NCBI RefSeq assembly: GCF_022569295.1
Contig: NZ_JAKFIA010000002.1
Coordinates: 248,001 to 312,000 of the forward strand
Source of the DNA: Pedomonas mirosovicensis
GTDB lineage: Bacteria > Pseudomonadota > Alphaproteobacteria > Sphingomonadales > Sphingomonadaceae
Direction of reading: 5' to 3'
DNA length: 64,000 bases
Part shown: positions 9,321 to 16,820 of the stretch, one piece after another
How positions within the stretch are numbered: the first letter of the stretch is position 1
Layout: each line of letters starts with the position of its first letter
Position numbers and translations under genes: made by a program
The notes under the pieces: generated by a model
Database searches by the model: none
Seen by the model: the letters and a program-made list of their open reading frames with translations, nothing else
What the model was told of the DNA's origin: nothing

Positions 9321-10232
9321 TCAAAGTGCATTCGAAATTTCGATGATTTTCCTGGCCCCGCCCCGCTCGACTTCGAGCCGGACGCTTCGTGCGCCGCGCA
9401 GGCTGGTCTCGAGCGCAGCCATGCGCTCTGCCGTGTCGAGCGCCGTGCCGTTGACCGCCAGCAACACGTCGCCCGGCTCAAGGCCGCTGCGGCGGAAAGC
9501 CTCCGCATCCGCGCCCGGATTGATCGAGAAGCCGCGGACAACGCCATCAACCACCCGCGGCGACAGGCGCACCGCGTTCAGCACGGTCTGAAAATCGAGT
9601 TTCTGCGCCTCCAGCCCTGCGGCCTCCACTGGCTGCGATGGTGCGGAAGCCTCGGCGATGGTCTGGTGGCCCCTGGCGTCAGGGTCGAGGTAGAGGCTTT
9701 CCGTATTCCCCTGGTGGGAGAGGACAATGCGATCAGCCATGACAGCTCGCAGGGTGACGCCCGGCATGATCGCATCGCCCACCCTGAACACGCCCTGATT
9801 TTTATCGGGCGTGCGGACAATGGCCGAACCCTCGCCATTCTCGCCGGCGCGCACGCCGAACAGTTGCAGGTCGAGACTGGTTACCGGCGCGGTCTTTGCC
9901 GCCACGTCTGCGGCCGCTGGCGCCGCGCGATGAAACGGATCGAACGCCGACAGCACGCTGAAATCAGTTTTCACCGATGCGCCCTGCGCGGGAAGCGGCC
10001 TCCTTCCCGCTGTGTTTTGGCCATCGGAAAAGTCAGCCCACATCCACAGCAGATTTGCGGCCGTGCTGGCCATAAGCATGACGAGCAACGCACTGATGAT
10101 GGAAGGCAGCCGGACCAGGGCCCGGCTGCCAGAGAGGGTTTGCGCGCGCAAAAAGGCGGGAAGAAAGAAGGGAACGCGAGCCGCCCCCTTCTTCTGTCTT
10201 CGCGCAAGCTTTCTAGGCTTTTGGATAAGCAT
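9321..10232 (-). CDS. gspC: Type II secretion protein GspC
   Basis: About 303 residues from the ATG at 10232 (MLIQKPRKLARRQ); a TTG one codon upstream is possible. There is a basic cytoplasmic tail, a membrane helix at about residues 45-65 (IISALLVMLMASTAANLLWM), a periplasmic homology region (LDLQLFGVRAGENGEGSAIV ... VGDAIMPGVTLRAV) and a C-terminal PDZ domain (VRGFSINPGADAEAFRRSGL, GDVLLAVNGTAL). GspC joins the inner-membrane platform to the GspD N0 domain and helps select substrates. It is the first gene of the gsp operon, 29 bases after the upstream receptor gene, so the receptor and T2SS may be cotranscribed. Confidence 0.93.
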   Translation of the reverse strand: MLIQKPRKLARRQKKGAARVPFFLPAFLRAQTLSGSRALVRLPSIISALLVMLMASTAANLLWMWADFSDGQNTAGRRPLPAQGASVKTDFSVLSAFDPFHRAAPAAADVAAKTAPVTSLDLQLFGVRAGENGEGSAIVRTPDKNQGVFRVGDAIMPGVTLRAVMADRIVLSHQGNTESLYLDPDARGHQTIAEASAPSQPVEAAGLEAQKLDFQTVLNAVRLSPRVVDGVVRGFSINPGADAEAFRRSGLEPGDVLLAVNGTALDTAERMAALETSLRGARSVRLEVERGGARKIIEISNAL

Positions 10233-10261
10233 CAAATGCCGTTTTCCGGCATCAGCCCCGT

Positions 10262-12841
10262 TTAGTAGCGGGCGCTGATGCCGATCTTGAAGGTTCTGCC
10301 GATATCGTACTGCTCGGCAACGAAGTCGCCCTGCTTGATCATGAAGTCATCGCCCAGCAGGTTTTCGGCTTCGAAGCTGAACTCATACTCGCCGCCCCAC
10401 AGGCTGAAGGCGCGGGCGTAGGTCAGGTTGAGCATGACCGGCGGCTTCTCGACGAAGTTCGGTGCCTGCAAGAGGCCCACGTCATCGATGCGCTCGCCGG
10501 TGAAGTTGAAGATGAGCGCGAACCGTTCGCCCGCGATCGGATCATCGTAACCAACCTGGGCATTGACCAGCACGTCGGACTGGCCCTGCATCGAACGGTT
10601 GGCCGTCGTCTCGACGCCCGGCTCAAGCTCGATCTCGGAGTCGATATAGGCGACGTTGGCCTTCACGAAGAAGTCCTTGCGGGCCAGCCATTCGCTGCTC
10701 GAACCCTTGAAGAAAGGCAGGTAGGTCTCGACGTCTGCCTCGACGCCCTTCAGCTTCGCGCCCGGCGCGTTGCGCGGTTCGCGGATGAAGCCTTCGCCGC
10801 GCGGCACGTAAGTCCACTCGATCGGATTGGTGAAATCCTTGTAGAAGGCGCCGATGGTCAAGGAGTCCTGCTTGCCGAAGTACCATTCCCAGCGCAGGTC
10901 GTAGTTCTTGATCTCGGTGATCTTGAGATACGGATTGCCCCGGGTGAGGCGGCGGCGCTCGTCGATGAAAGCCGCGCTCGACAGCTCGCGCAGGTCCGGC
11001 CGCGAGATGGTCTGGCTGTAGCCCGCGCGCACCTGCATGTTCTCCGCAAACTCATAGGTGGCGGTTGCCGCGGGCAGGAGGTACTCGCCGCGCAGCGTGG
11101 TGCGGATGGCCTCTTCGGTGGCGCGGTCGACCGTGTTGACGATCTGCTTGGAGTCTTCGTAACGGGCGCCGGCCGCGAGCCGCAGGGTCGGGGTCAGGCG
11201 AATATCCAACTGACCGTAGCCCTGCACGTTCTCCATGCTGGCGTCGAAGAAATCAGATGGATCGGTGTTTTCCCGCAGCACGAAGCCGTTGGGGTCGATG
11301 TTGGTCGGCCCGAAGATGATCTCCGGAATACGCTCGCGCAATTCCAGGTGCGCGCCCGCAGGGTAGGCGTAATAAAACCGGCGGAAGGCGCTGTCGCGTT
11401 CCTTGTCGGTATAGGCCGCGCCGCCCTTCAGGTTCATTTCGATGGCGCCGAGCGCCAGCTCCTGATCGAAATCGAAGCCGCCCTCGATGTTGGTGTCGTC
11501 AAGCCCGCCGAATGACGTGCGGTTGCCGTCCGGGCGCGCCCGGTTCCGCCACACCTGGCTGTTTTCGTCGAAATCGTAGGTGTAGTCACGGCGCAGCTTC
11601 ACCTCGCGGCTGGCCTGCGAATAGACGGCGCGCCAGTCGAGCTTCAGCTCGCCGAACGTGGCGCCATCCATCTCGAAGGCGTGCTCGCCCGAGAGCTGGT
11701 TGGTCCATACCTGCTGCTCGATCCAGTCGAAACCGGAGCGGTTCCGCAGCGTGCCGGGGTCGGATGCAAATTCGCCCTGATAGATTTCCGAGATGCGATC
11801 GGTCTTCCGCAAGAGGAGCGTGGTGTACTTGATGGCGTTGGCGTCATCCAGTTCCAGCCCCAAGGAGAGGATGCCGTTGAGCCCGATCGTCCAGTCGCTG
11901 CGCCGGTAGCCGCAGCCCGTGGCTCCTTCGTAGCTCTCGCAAACCTCGGGGGAGATGTTCTCGTTCACCACCGGGCCGGCGTCTGACGTGGTGTAGCGGC
12001 TGCGCGTGCCGAACTCGTTCTGGAACTTGCTGTCGTACCGCACGGCCGCGATGATGCCGAGGTTCTTCTCGCCTAGCTCGAACCGGTCGCCATAGACCAG
12101 CTCGCCGGTGAACTGAGGCATGTTGGGCTCTTCATCCAGAGACCAAACGTTGGGCAGGGCCTCGCCGGCCTGCTCCAGCTGCTCAGGGCTCAGGTTGCTG
12201 AGCGGATAGTTGTTCGCGATGATATCGGGAATTTTGCGTTTGCTGCCGCCAAAGCCGGTGAAATCCAGGTCATGGCCGTCGTAGCCGAGGCCCTTCTTGA
12301 AGGTGGATTCCGTATTGTAGGCCGTGGACAGGCTGATGGAGAAGAAGCGCTCTTCCGGCACCGCGCGCGTGCGAAGCTCCAGAACGCCGCCACCGAATTC
12401 GGCCGGATACTGGGGTGAGTAGGACTTCTGCACGAGCGCGCTGCCAAGCAGTGCGGTCGGGAAGATGTCCAGCGGCACCACCCGGCGCAGCGGCTCGGGG
12501 CTCGGCAGCGACGCGCCATCCAGCAGCACCGACGAGTAACGCTCGCCAAGGCCGCGCACGAAGACGAACTTGCCATCAACGAGGCTGAGGCCCGTCACGC
12601 GCTGAAGCGCGCTGCCGATATCGGAGTCGCCGGTAATCTTGAAATCCTCGGCATCGAGAATGTTCGAGATTTCCGACGTCGCCCGCTTTTCGTCGGGAAT
12701 GTATTCGCCCTGAACCAGAAGCTCATCAAATGCTTCCGGCTGGGGGGTCTGGGCGGCTTGCTGGGCATGAAGCTCGACAATCGGAACCATCCAGATCGTC
12801 GAGGCCATCAGCGCTCGCCTCAGGGTGCGAGAAGAGGCCAT
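10262..12841 (-). CDS. TonB-dependent outer-membrane receptor
   Basis: This 859-residue receptor has a signal peptide ending near ELHAQ and a plug domain at about 40-170 with DIGSALQRVTGL, FVFVRGLGERYSSVLLDGA and a YPAEFGGGVLELRTR segment. A 22-strand-type beta barrel follows, with family-typical LRAGYSQTISRPDLREL-like sequence and a terminal aromatic residue (GISARY). The ligand cannot be read from the sequence. The gene lies between a large duplicated lipoprotein (upstream) and gspC (downstream, 29 bases), all on the same strand. That suggests a functional link between receptor, lipoprotein and T2SS. Confidence 0.93.
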   Translation of the reverse strand: MASSRTLRRALMASTIWMVPIVELHAQQAAQTPQPEAFDELLVQGEYIPDEKRATSEISNILDAEDFKITGDSDIGSALQRVTGLSLVDGKFVFVRGLGERYSSVLLDGASLPSPEPLRRVVPLDIFPTALLGSALVQKSYSPQYPAEFGGGVLELRTRAVPEERFFSISLSTAYNTESTFKKGLGYDGHDLDFTGFGGSKRKIPDIIANNYPLSNLSPEQLEQAGEALPNVWSLDEEPNMPQFTGELVYGDRFELGEKNLGIIAAVRYDSKFQNEFGTRSRYTTSDAGPVVNENISPEVCESYEGATGCGYRRSDWTIGLNGILSLGLELDDANAIKYTTLLLRKTDRISEIYQGEFASDPGTLRNRSGFDWIEQQVWTNQLSGEHAFEMDGATFGELKLDWRAVYSQASREVKLRRDYTYDFDENSQVWRNRARPDGNRTSFGGLDDTNIEGGFDFDQELALGAIEMNLKGGAAYTDKERDSAFRRFYYAYPAGAHLELRERIPEIIFGPTNIDPNGFVLRENTDPSDFFDASMENVQGYGQLDIRLTPTLRLAAGARYEDSKQIVNTVDRATEEAIRTTLRGEYLLPAATATYEFAENMQVRAGYSQTISRPDLRELSSAAFIDERRRLTRGNPYLKITEIKNYDLRWEWYFGKQDSLTIGAFYKDFTNPIEWTYVPRGEGFIREPRNAPGAKLKGVEADVETYLPFFKGSSSEWLARKDFFVKANVAYIDSEIELEPGVETTANRSMQGQSDVLVNAQVGYDDPIAGERFALIFNFTGERIDDVGLLQAPNFVEKPPVMLNLTYARAFSLWGGEYEFSFEAENLLGDDFMIKQGDFVAEQYDIGRTFKIGISARY

Positions 12842-12873
12842 TCTCTTTCCTCTCTGAAACAGTATGCAAGCGG

Positions 12874-12902
12874 ACCGTGACGGGCAGAGCGCCCGTCACG
12901 GT
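12874..12902. repeat. Perfect 12-bp hairpin between lipoprotein and receptor genes
   Basis: ACCGTGACGGGC, a 5-base loop, then GCCCGTCACGGT: a perfect 12-base-pair stem, GC-rich. It lies 17 bases past the stop of the upstream lipoprotein gene and 32 bases before the receptor start. No T-run follows on the minus strand, so it is not a classic rho-independent terminator. It could slow transcription or protect the upstream mRNA 3' end, giving different levels of lipoprotein and receptor. The role is inference; the inverted repeat itself is plain. Confidence 0.75.
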
Positions 12903-12919
12903 TTCCTGTCTTGCTCGGC

Positions 12920-15724
12920 TTAGCGGTTGAGCCAGACGGTCCAGCCGGCCGTCCAGTCGCTGCCGGCATCCTTCACGGCGCCGATGAAGTTCACGCTGTC
13001 GAAGAAGGGATCGACAGTGCTCGGATCGGTTGCCGTAACCGCGGCCTCGGCGGAGCCATTGATGTACTTCTTGCCGCCGGTGGCCGGGGACGCGAGGGTT
13101 GCGGCCACGCCCAGCACGTTGTTGCTCTGGGCTTCAACCCAGGCCTTCGTGTCGTACGGATCGCCCGCTTCCACCTCCACGGCCGGGCTGCAGGAGAGCA
13201 GCGAGGATTGCAGCGTCAGGTCGCCCGTGCGGGTGGTGGCATTGGGGCCAGCCACGGCGAAGGTGGCCGCGTCGTCCAGGTCGAAGCAGCTGTTCGACCA
13301 GTTGGCGGCAACCACGTTCATCAGGTTGACCGCCGTGCCGCGGCGCAGAACCATCGCGCGCTCACCGATGCCCTTGTCACCCGCGCCAACGAAGGTGATG
13401 TTGGCGATCTTCGGGTGCGAACGGGGCGCGGCGTCGAAGTCGCCCTCAAGGTTGTCTGCCTCGATGCCACGCTCTGCCTCGGGCTGGTTCGGGTTCTGCA
13501 CGATCAGGGCATACTGGATCTTGCCCTGCCAGCCGTCGGTCCAGTCGAGCGAGTCATCGCCCGCGCCGGTCAGGACCAGGTGCTTCACGTTGACCGTGCC
13601 GCCGAAGAACTCGACCGCATCGTCAGCGCCATTGTGCGATTGGATGTAGTCGACGGTGGTGCCGTTGCCCACACCCTGGAAGGCGATGCCGTTCAGCTCG
13701 TCTTCCGCGTTAATCAGGCGGCCGGCATATTTCACCACCACGTAGCGCAGCACGCCGCTATCGTCGTTCGGCACATTGCCGCCGAACAGACCGCTGTCGC
13801 CCTCGCCTTCCTTCTCGCAGACCGGCTGGGCGCCGGCGCAGGCGTTGATCGGCGCGCGACCGTTGATGACGAGACCGCCCCACAGCGCGGTGTCGGTGTC
13901 GAGCTGGTGCGTGTCGTCACCCACGGCCGACATGATGATCGGGGCGTCCTTCGTGCCGTTGGCGACGATGCGCGAGCCGCGGGAGATGAACAGCGCGGAT
14001 TCCGCAGTCTGAGCGAGGACACGCACGCCGGCGTCGATGGTGAGCGTCGCCGGATCGGAGCCCGCCAGCGGGCTGGCCGGATCCATGCCGGCATCGGTGC
14101 CGATGCGAACCACGCCGTTCAGCAGGTAGTCGCGGCCGGCAGAGAGGCGCACGTCGTCGGTGATGGTGCCGGTCAGCACGCAGTTGCCGTTGGAGTCCTC
14201 GGTGATGCCGTTGACGCTCGGGCAGCCGGCGGCCGCGTTAAGGCCGAAGGTCCAACCCAGCGTCCAGTTGGCCGGCGCATCGGCTCCGTTGACGGCGCCA
14301 ATGTAGTCGACCTTATCGAAGAAGCCGTCCACCTTGCTCATGTCGGTGGCGACCACCGCCGCTTCGGCGGAGCCGTTCACATAACCGCTGAGCGAGGCAT
14401 CGCCGATCACGTTGTTGCTCTGGGCGAGGAACCAGTCGCTCAGGTCGATCGGGTCGCCGCTTTCCTCTTCGGTCGGCTGGCTGCAGCTCAGCAGCGTGGA
14501 CTGAACGACCAGCGCGCCATTCTGCGCCTGGGCGAAGGTCGCCGCATCGTCGAGGTCAAGGCAGCCATCGGCGAAGTTGGTGACGACCGAGTTATAGATC
14601 TTGGCGCTGGTGCCGACGCGCAGCAGAATGCCCTGGCTGCCCACGCTCTTGGCCGGATCGCTGCTGGCCGCGCCGACAAAGGTCAGGTTGGCGAGCGTCG
14701 GGTTGGAGCGCGGCGAGGCGTCATGATCGTCGTCGAGGTTGTCCGCCTCGATACCGCGATCACCTTCCGGCAGGTTCGGATTCTGCATCACGATGGCGTG
14801 CTGGATCTTGCCCTGCCAGCCATCGGTCCAGTCGATGTAATCGTCGTTGGCGCCCGAGACGATCAGGTGCTTAACGGTGGCGGTGCCGCCGAAGAATTCG
14901 ATGCCGTCGTCGGCGCCGTTGTGAACCTGGATATACTCGACGGTCGTGCCGGAGCCCACGCCCTGGAAGGCGATGCCGTTCAGCTCATCCTCGGAATTGA
15001 TGAGCGCGCCCGAGTACTTGATTTGCACGTAGCGGAGAATGCCGCTGCTGTCCGCCGGGTTGTTGCCGCCGAACAGGCCGCTGTCGCCCTCGCCTTCCTT
15101 CTCGCAGACCGCCTGCGTGCCGGCGCAGGCATTGATCGGCGCAAGGCCGTTCAGAACCAGGCCGCCCCACTCGCCGGTGTTCGGGTCATCCGACGCGTTG
15201 CCGGTGAACGGCGAGCCGCCGATGCCCATGTCGCGGGCGCTGGTGAAGATGATCGGGGCATTGGCCGTGCCCTGGGCGTCGATGCGCGAACCGCGGCTGA
15301 TGACCAGCGCGGTTTCCGGATCATCAGAATAAATCCGGGTGCCGGCCTCGATCTTCAGCGTCACGCGGGTGCCGCCGTTGCCGTTGGCGTCCGTCGGCTC
15401 GCCAATGAAAATGTTGCCCGGGCCGTTCAGTACATAAATGTTGTCTTTGGTGAGCGTCAGGTCAGAGAGGATGGCGCCAGCGTTGATCGCGCAGTGGGTT
15501 TCATCGCCCACCTGCTGCCGCGTGGTTCCGGTCGGGCAATTGCCGGCGCTGCCGCCGCCATTGTCACCATCACCGCCACCGTTGTCACCACCGCCCGGAA
15601 CGCCCGGATTGGGCCCCTGGCTGCCTGGTGAGGCAATTTCACTCGAACTGTCGCTACAGGCCGCCAGCGCCACAGCCATCAAGGCTGTGCACAAAAGGCT
15701 CCTCAAACGAAAATGGGAAGACAT
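12920..15724 (-). CDS. Large outer-membrane lipoprotein with two tandem beta-helix-like repeats
   Basis: The protein has 934 residues. A type II signal peptide ends in the lipobox LAAC (Cys22, then Ser at +2, favouring the outer membrane), followed by a Gly/Asn/Asp-rich linker (about 28-60). Two homologous units follow, about 60-497 and 498-934. Matching blocks include SRGSRI, WGGLVLNG versus WGGLVING, APINACAG, CEKEGEGDSGLFGGN, EDELNGIAFQGVG, DWTDGWQGKIQ and RGIEADNL, ending in NGSAEAAV..TD and WTLGW or WTAGW. Short repeated turns with buried Asn/Gly suggest a right-handed beta-helix. Conserved Cys pairs may form disulfides. I know no proven function. Position just upstream of a receptor and the gsp operon makes it a candidate receptor partner and T2SS cargo. 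Confidence 0.85.
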   Translation of the reverse strand: MSSHFRLRSLLCTALMAVALAACSDSSSEIASPGSQGPNPGVPGGGDNGGGDGDNGGGSAGNCPTGTTRQQVGDETHCAINAGAILSDLTLTKDNIYVLNGPGNIFIGEPTDANGNGGTRVTLKIEAGTRIYSDDPETALVISRGSRIDAQGTANAPIIFTSARDMGIGGSPFTGNASDDPNTGEWGGLVLNGLAPINACAGTQAVCEKEGEGDSGLFGGNNPADSSGILRYVQIKYSGALINSEDELNGIAFQGVGSGTTVEYIQVHNGADDGIEFFGGTATVKHLIVSGANDDYIDWTDGWQGKIQHAIVMQNPNLPEGDRGIEADNLDDDHDASPRSNPTLANLTFVGAASSDPAKSVGSQGILLRVGTSAKIYNSVVTNFADGCLDLDDAATFAQAQNGALVVQSTLLSCSQPTEEESGDPIDLSDWFLAQSNNVIGDASLSGYVNGSAEAAVVATDMSKVDGFFDKVDYIGAVNGADAPANWTLGWTFGLNAAAGCPSVNGITEDSNGNCVLTGTITDDVRLSAGRDYLLNGVVRIGTDAGMDPASPLAGSDPATLTIDAGVRVLAQTAESALFISRGSRIVANGTKDAPIIMSAVGDDTHQLDTDTALWGGLVINGRAPINACAGAQPVCEKEGEGDSGLFGGNVPNDDSGVLRYVVVKYAGRLINAEDELNGIAFQGVGNGTTVDYIQSHNGADDAVEFFGGTVNVKHLVLTGAGDDSLDWTDGWQGKIQYALIVQNPNQPEAERGIEADNLEGDFDAAPRSHPKIANITFVGAGDKGIGERAMVLRRGTAVNLMNVVAANWSNSCFDLDDAATFAVAGPNATTRTGDLTLQSSLLSCSPAVEVEAGDPYDTKAWVEAQSNNVLGVAATLASPATGGKKYINGSAEAAVTATDPSTVDPFFDSVNFIGAVKDAGSDWTAGWTVWLNR

Positions 15725-15903
15725 TCATTAACCCCCGGCTATTTTGGAAGATCGGACGTCGGGTCCGGCGTTACGTGGGTGAGACTCAACCCGGGGGCAG
15801 CAATACCCATGCATTATTACAACCATGTAACAGGATGCCGGAGGACACGCGCCAGAAGCGGAAACGTGACGATGTTTCAGGGCAGCCACGCATTTTTATG
15901 GAG

Positions 15904-15970
15904 AAAAAGAAAAAGCCTCCGGGTCCGTGAAGGCGGAAGAGATCCATTCCCGCCCTCCTGACCCGGAGGC
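15904..15970 (-). terminator. Rho-independent terminator for the 16.0-19.4 kb receptor operon
   Basis: Read on the minus strand, an 11-base stem GCCTCCGGGTC (15970-15960) pairs perfectly with GACCCGGAGGC (15925-15915) across a 34-base loop. It is followed at once by TTTTTCTTTTTC (15914-15903). It lies about 55 bases past the stop of the propeller gene, in the right place to end the receptor-propeller transcript. The long loop is unusual, but stem and U-tract are clear. The rest of 15725-16024 holds no gene and is the likely promoter region of the lipoprotein gene. Confidence 0.75.
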
Positions 15971-16024
15971 CCAGCATTCAAAGGCCATAGGTTGCAACGC
16001 CCAGTGAGGAACGACCTTTGAACG

Positions 16025-16819
16025 CTATTCCGCTGGCCTGATACGGCTGGCAACCATTTCGCCCTGCCCCCGCTCGATCGACCAGAGCACGCCGGCCTGC
16101 GCTCCATCCCAATCGATTGCCTGGCCACCCGTCGCAATGGCGATCGTCTCCACATGCGCGAGGCGTCCGCCGGCCTTCGGCAGCTCAAGAACGTAAAGCT
16201 CCCGCCGGTCATGGCCGGTCACATAGAGGCGATTATCCGGCCCCCATGCCGCGCCGGAACAGCTGGACGGCGCGAAACGAGCCAGCACATCCTCGGGAAA
16301 CAGCCACGCCTCCTCGCGCTGGAACTGATCGTTCATCCGCACGAGCGTGGTGTAGCGGTGGTCCCGCCCCGGCTCTCCTCCCTTGGCGTCGTAGTTGGCA
16401 AAGACGCCCCACCAGGAATTATCGTGGCGCATCATCACCGTCAGCGACCCCGTGCCGGGACCAAGGCTGCGACTGCCCACATGGGTCATGGTTGCAGGAT
16501 CGAAGAACTCAACCGAACTCGCCTGCGGCACGGCCGGGTAGTTGGACGCGGCGCAGACCAGTTTTTCCTCGACCATCGTGCAGCTGTTGATGTGGGGGAA
16601 CAGCTGGCGGTCACCGGTCCAGCCCGCCACCTTCCTGCCCGTCGCCTTGTCATACTTGCCGATGGCGTTGTTGGCGATGGCATAGACATAGCGCCCATCC
16701 GACGCCACGCCCTGGCGCGCTTCCTGCGCCGGGATCCGCTGGATCACCGGCGCGGGCGCAGCGGCCTGCGGTGCCGCCGCTCCCACGGCCGCGGCGAAAA
16801 TCAAGGCGAGGATTGCCAT
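16025..16819 (-). CDS. Secreted beta-propeller protein (cycloisomerase-like)
   Basis: This 264-residue protein has a signal peptide (MAILALIFAAAVGAAAPQAA). The body has propeller-type blades: GVASDGRYVYAIANNAIGKY, EFFDPATMTHVGSRSLGPG, WWGVFANYDAKGGEPGRDH, GAAWGPDNRLYVTGHDRREL and GGQAIDWDGAQAGVLWSIER. Similar proteins are often named cycloisomerase in databases, but I know of no demonstrated activity. It starts one base after the stop of the upstream receptor gene, so the two form one operon, and a terminator follows. A role in binding or processing the receptor's ligand outside the inner membrane is the simplest inference. Confidence 0.7.
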   Translation of the reverse strand: MAILALIFAAAVGAAAPQAAAPAPVIQRIPAQEARQGVASDGRYVYAIANNAIGKYDKATGRKVAGWTGDRQLFPHINSCTMVEEKLVCAASNYPAVPQASSVEFFDPATMTHVGSRSLGPGTGSLTVMMRHDNSWWGVFANYDAKGGEPGRDHRYTTLVRMNDQFQREEAWLFPEDVLARFAPSSCSGAAWGPDNRLYVTGHDRRELYVLELPKAGGRLAHVETIAIATGGQAIDWDGAQAGVLWSIERGQGEMVASRIRPAE

Positions 16820-16820
16820 A

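Noticed and set aside
12911-15631. A 906-codon open frame on the plus strand opposite the large lipoprotein gene
   Set aside because: It mirrors the codon pattern of the real minus-strand gene in high-GC DNA, is His/Arg/Val-rich and has no family features or signal peptide, whereas the minus strand has a lipobox and repeats.
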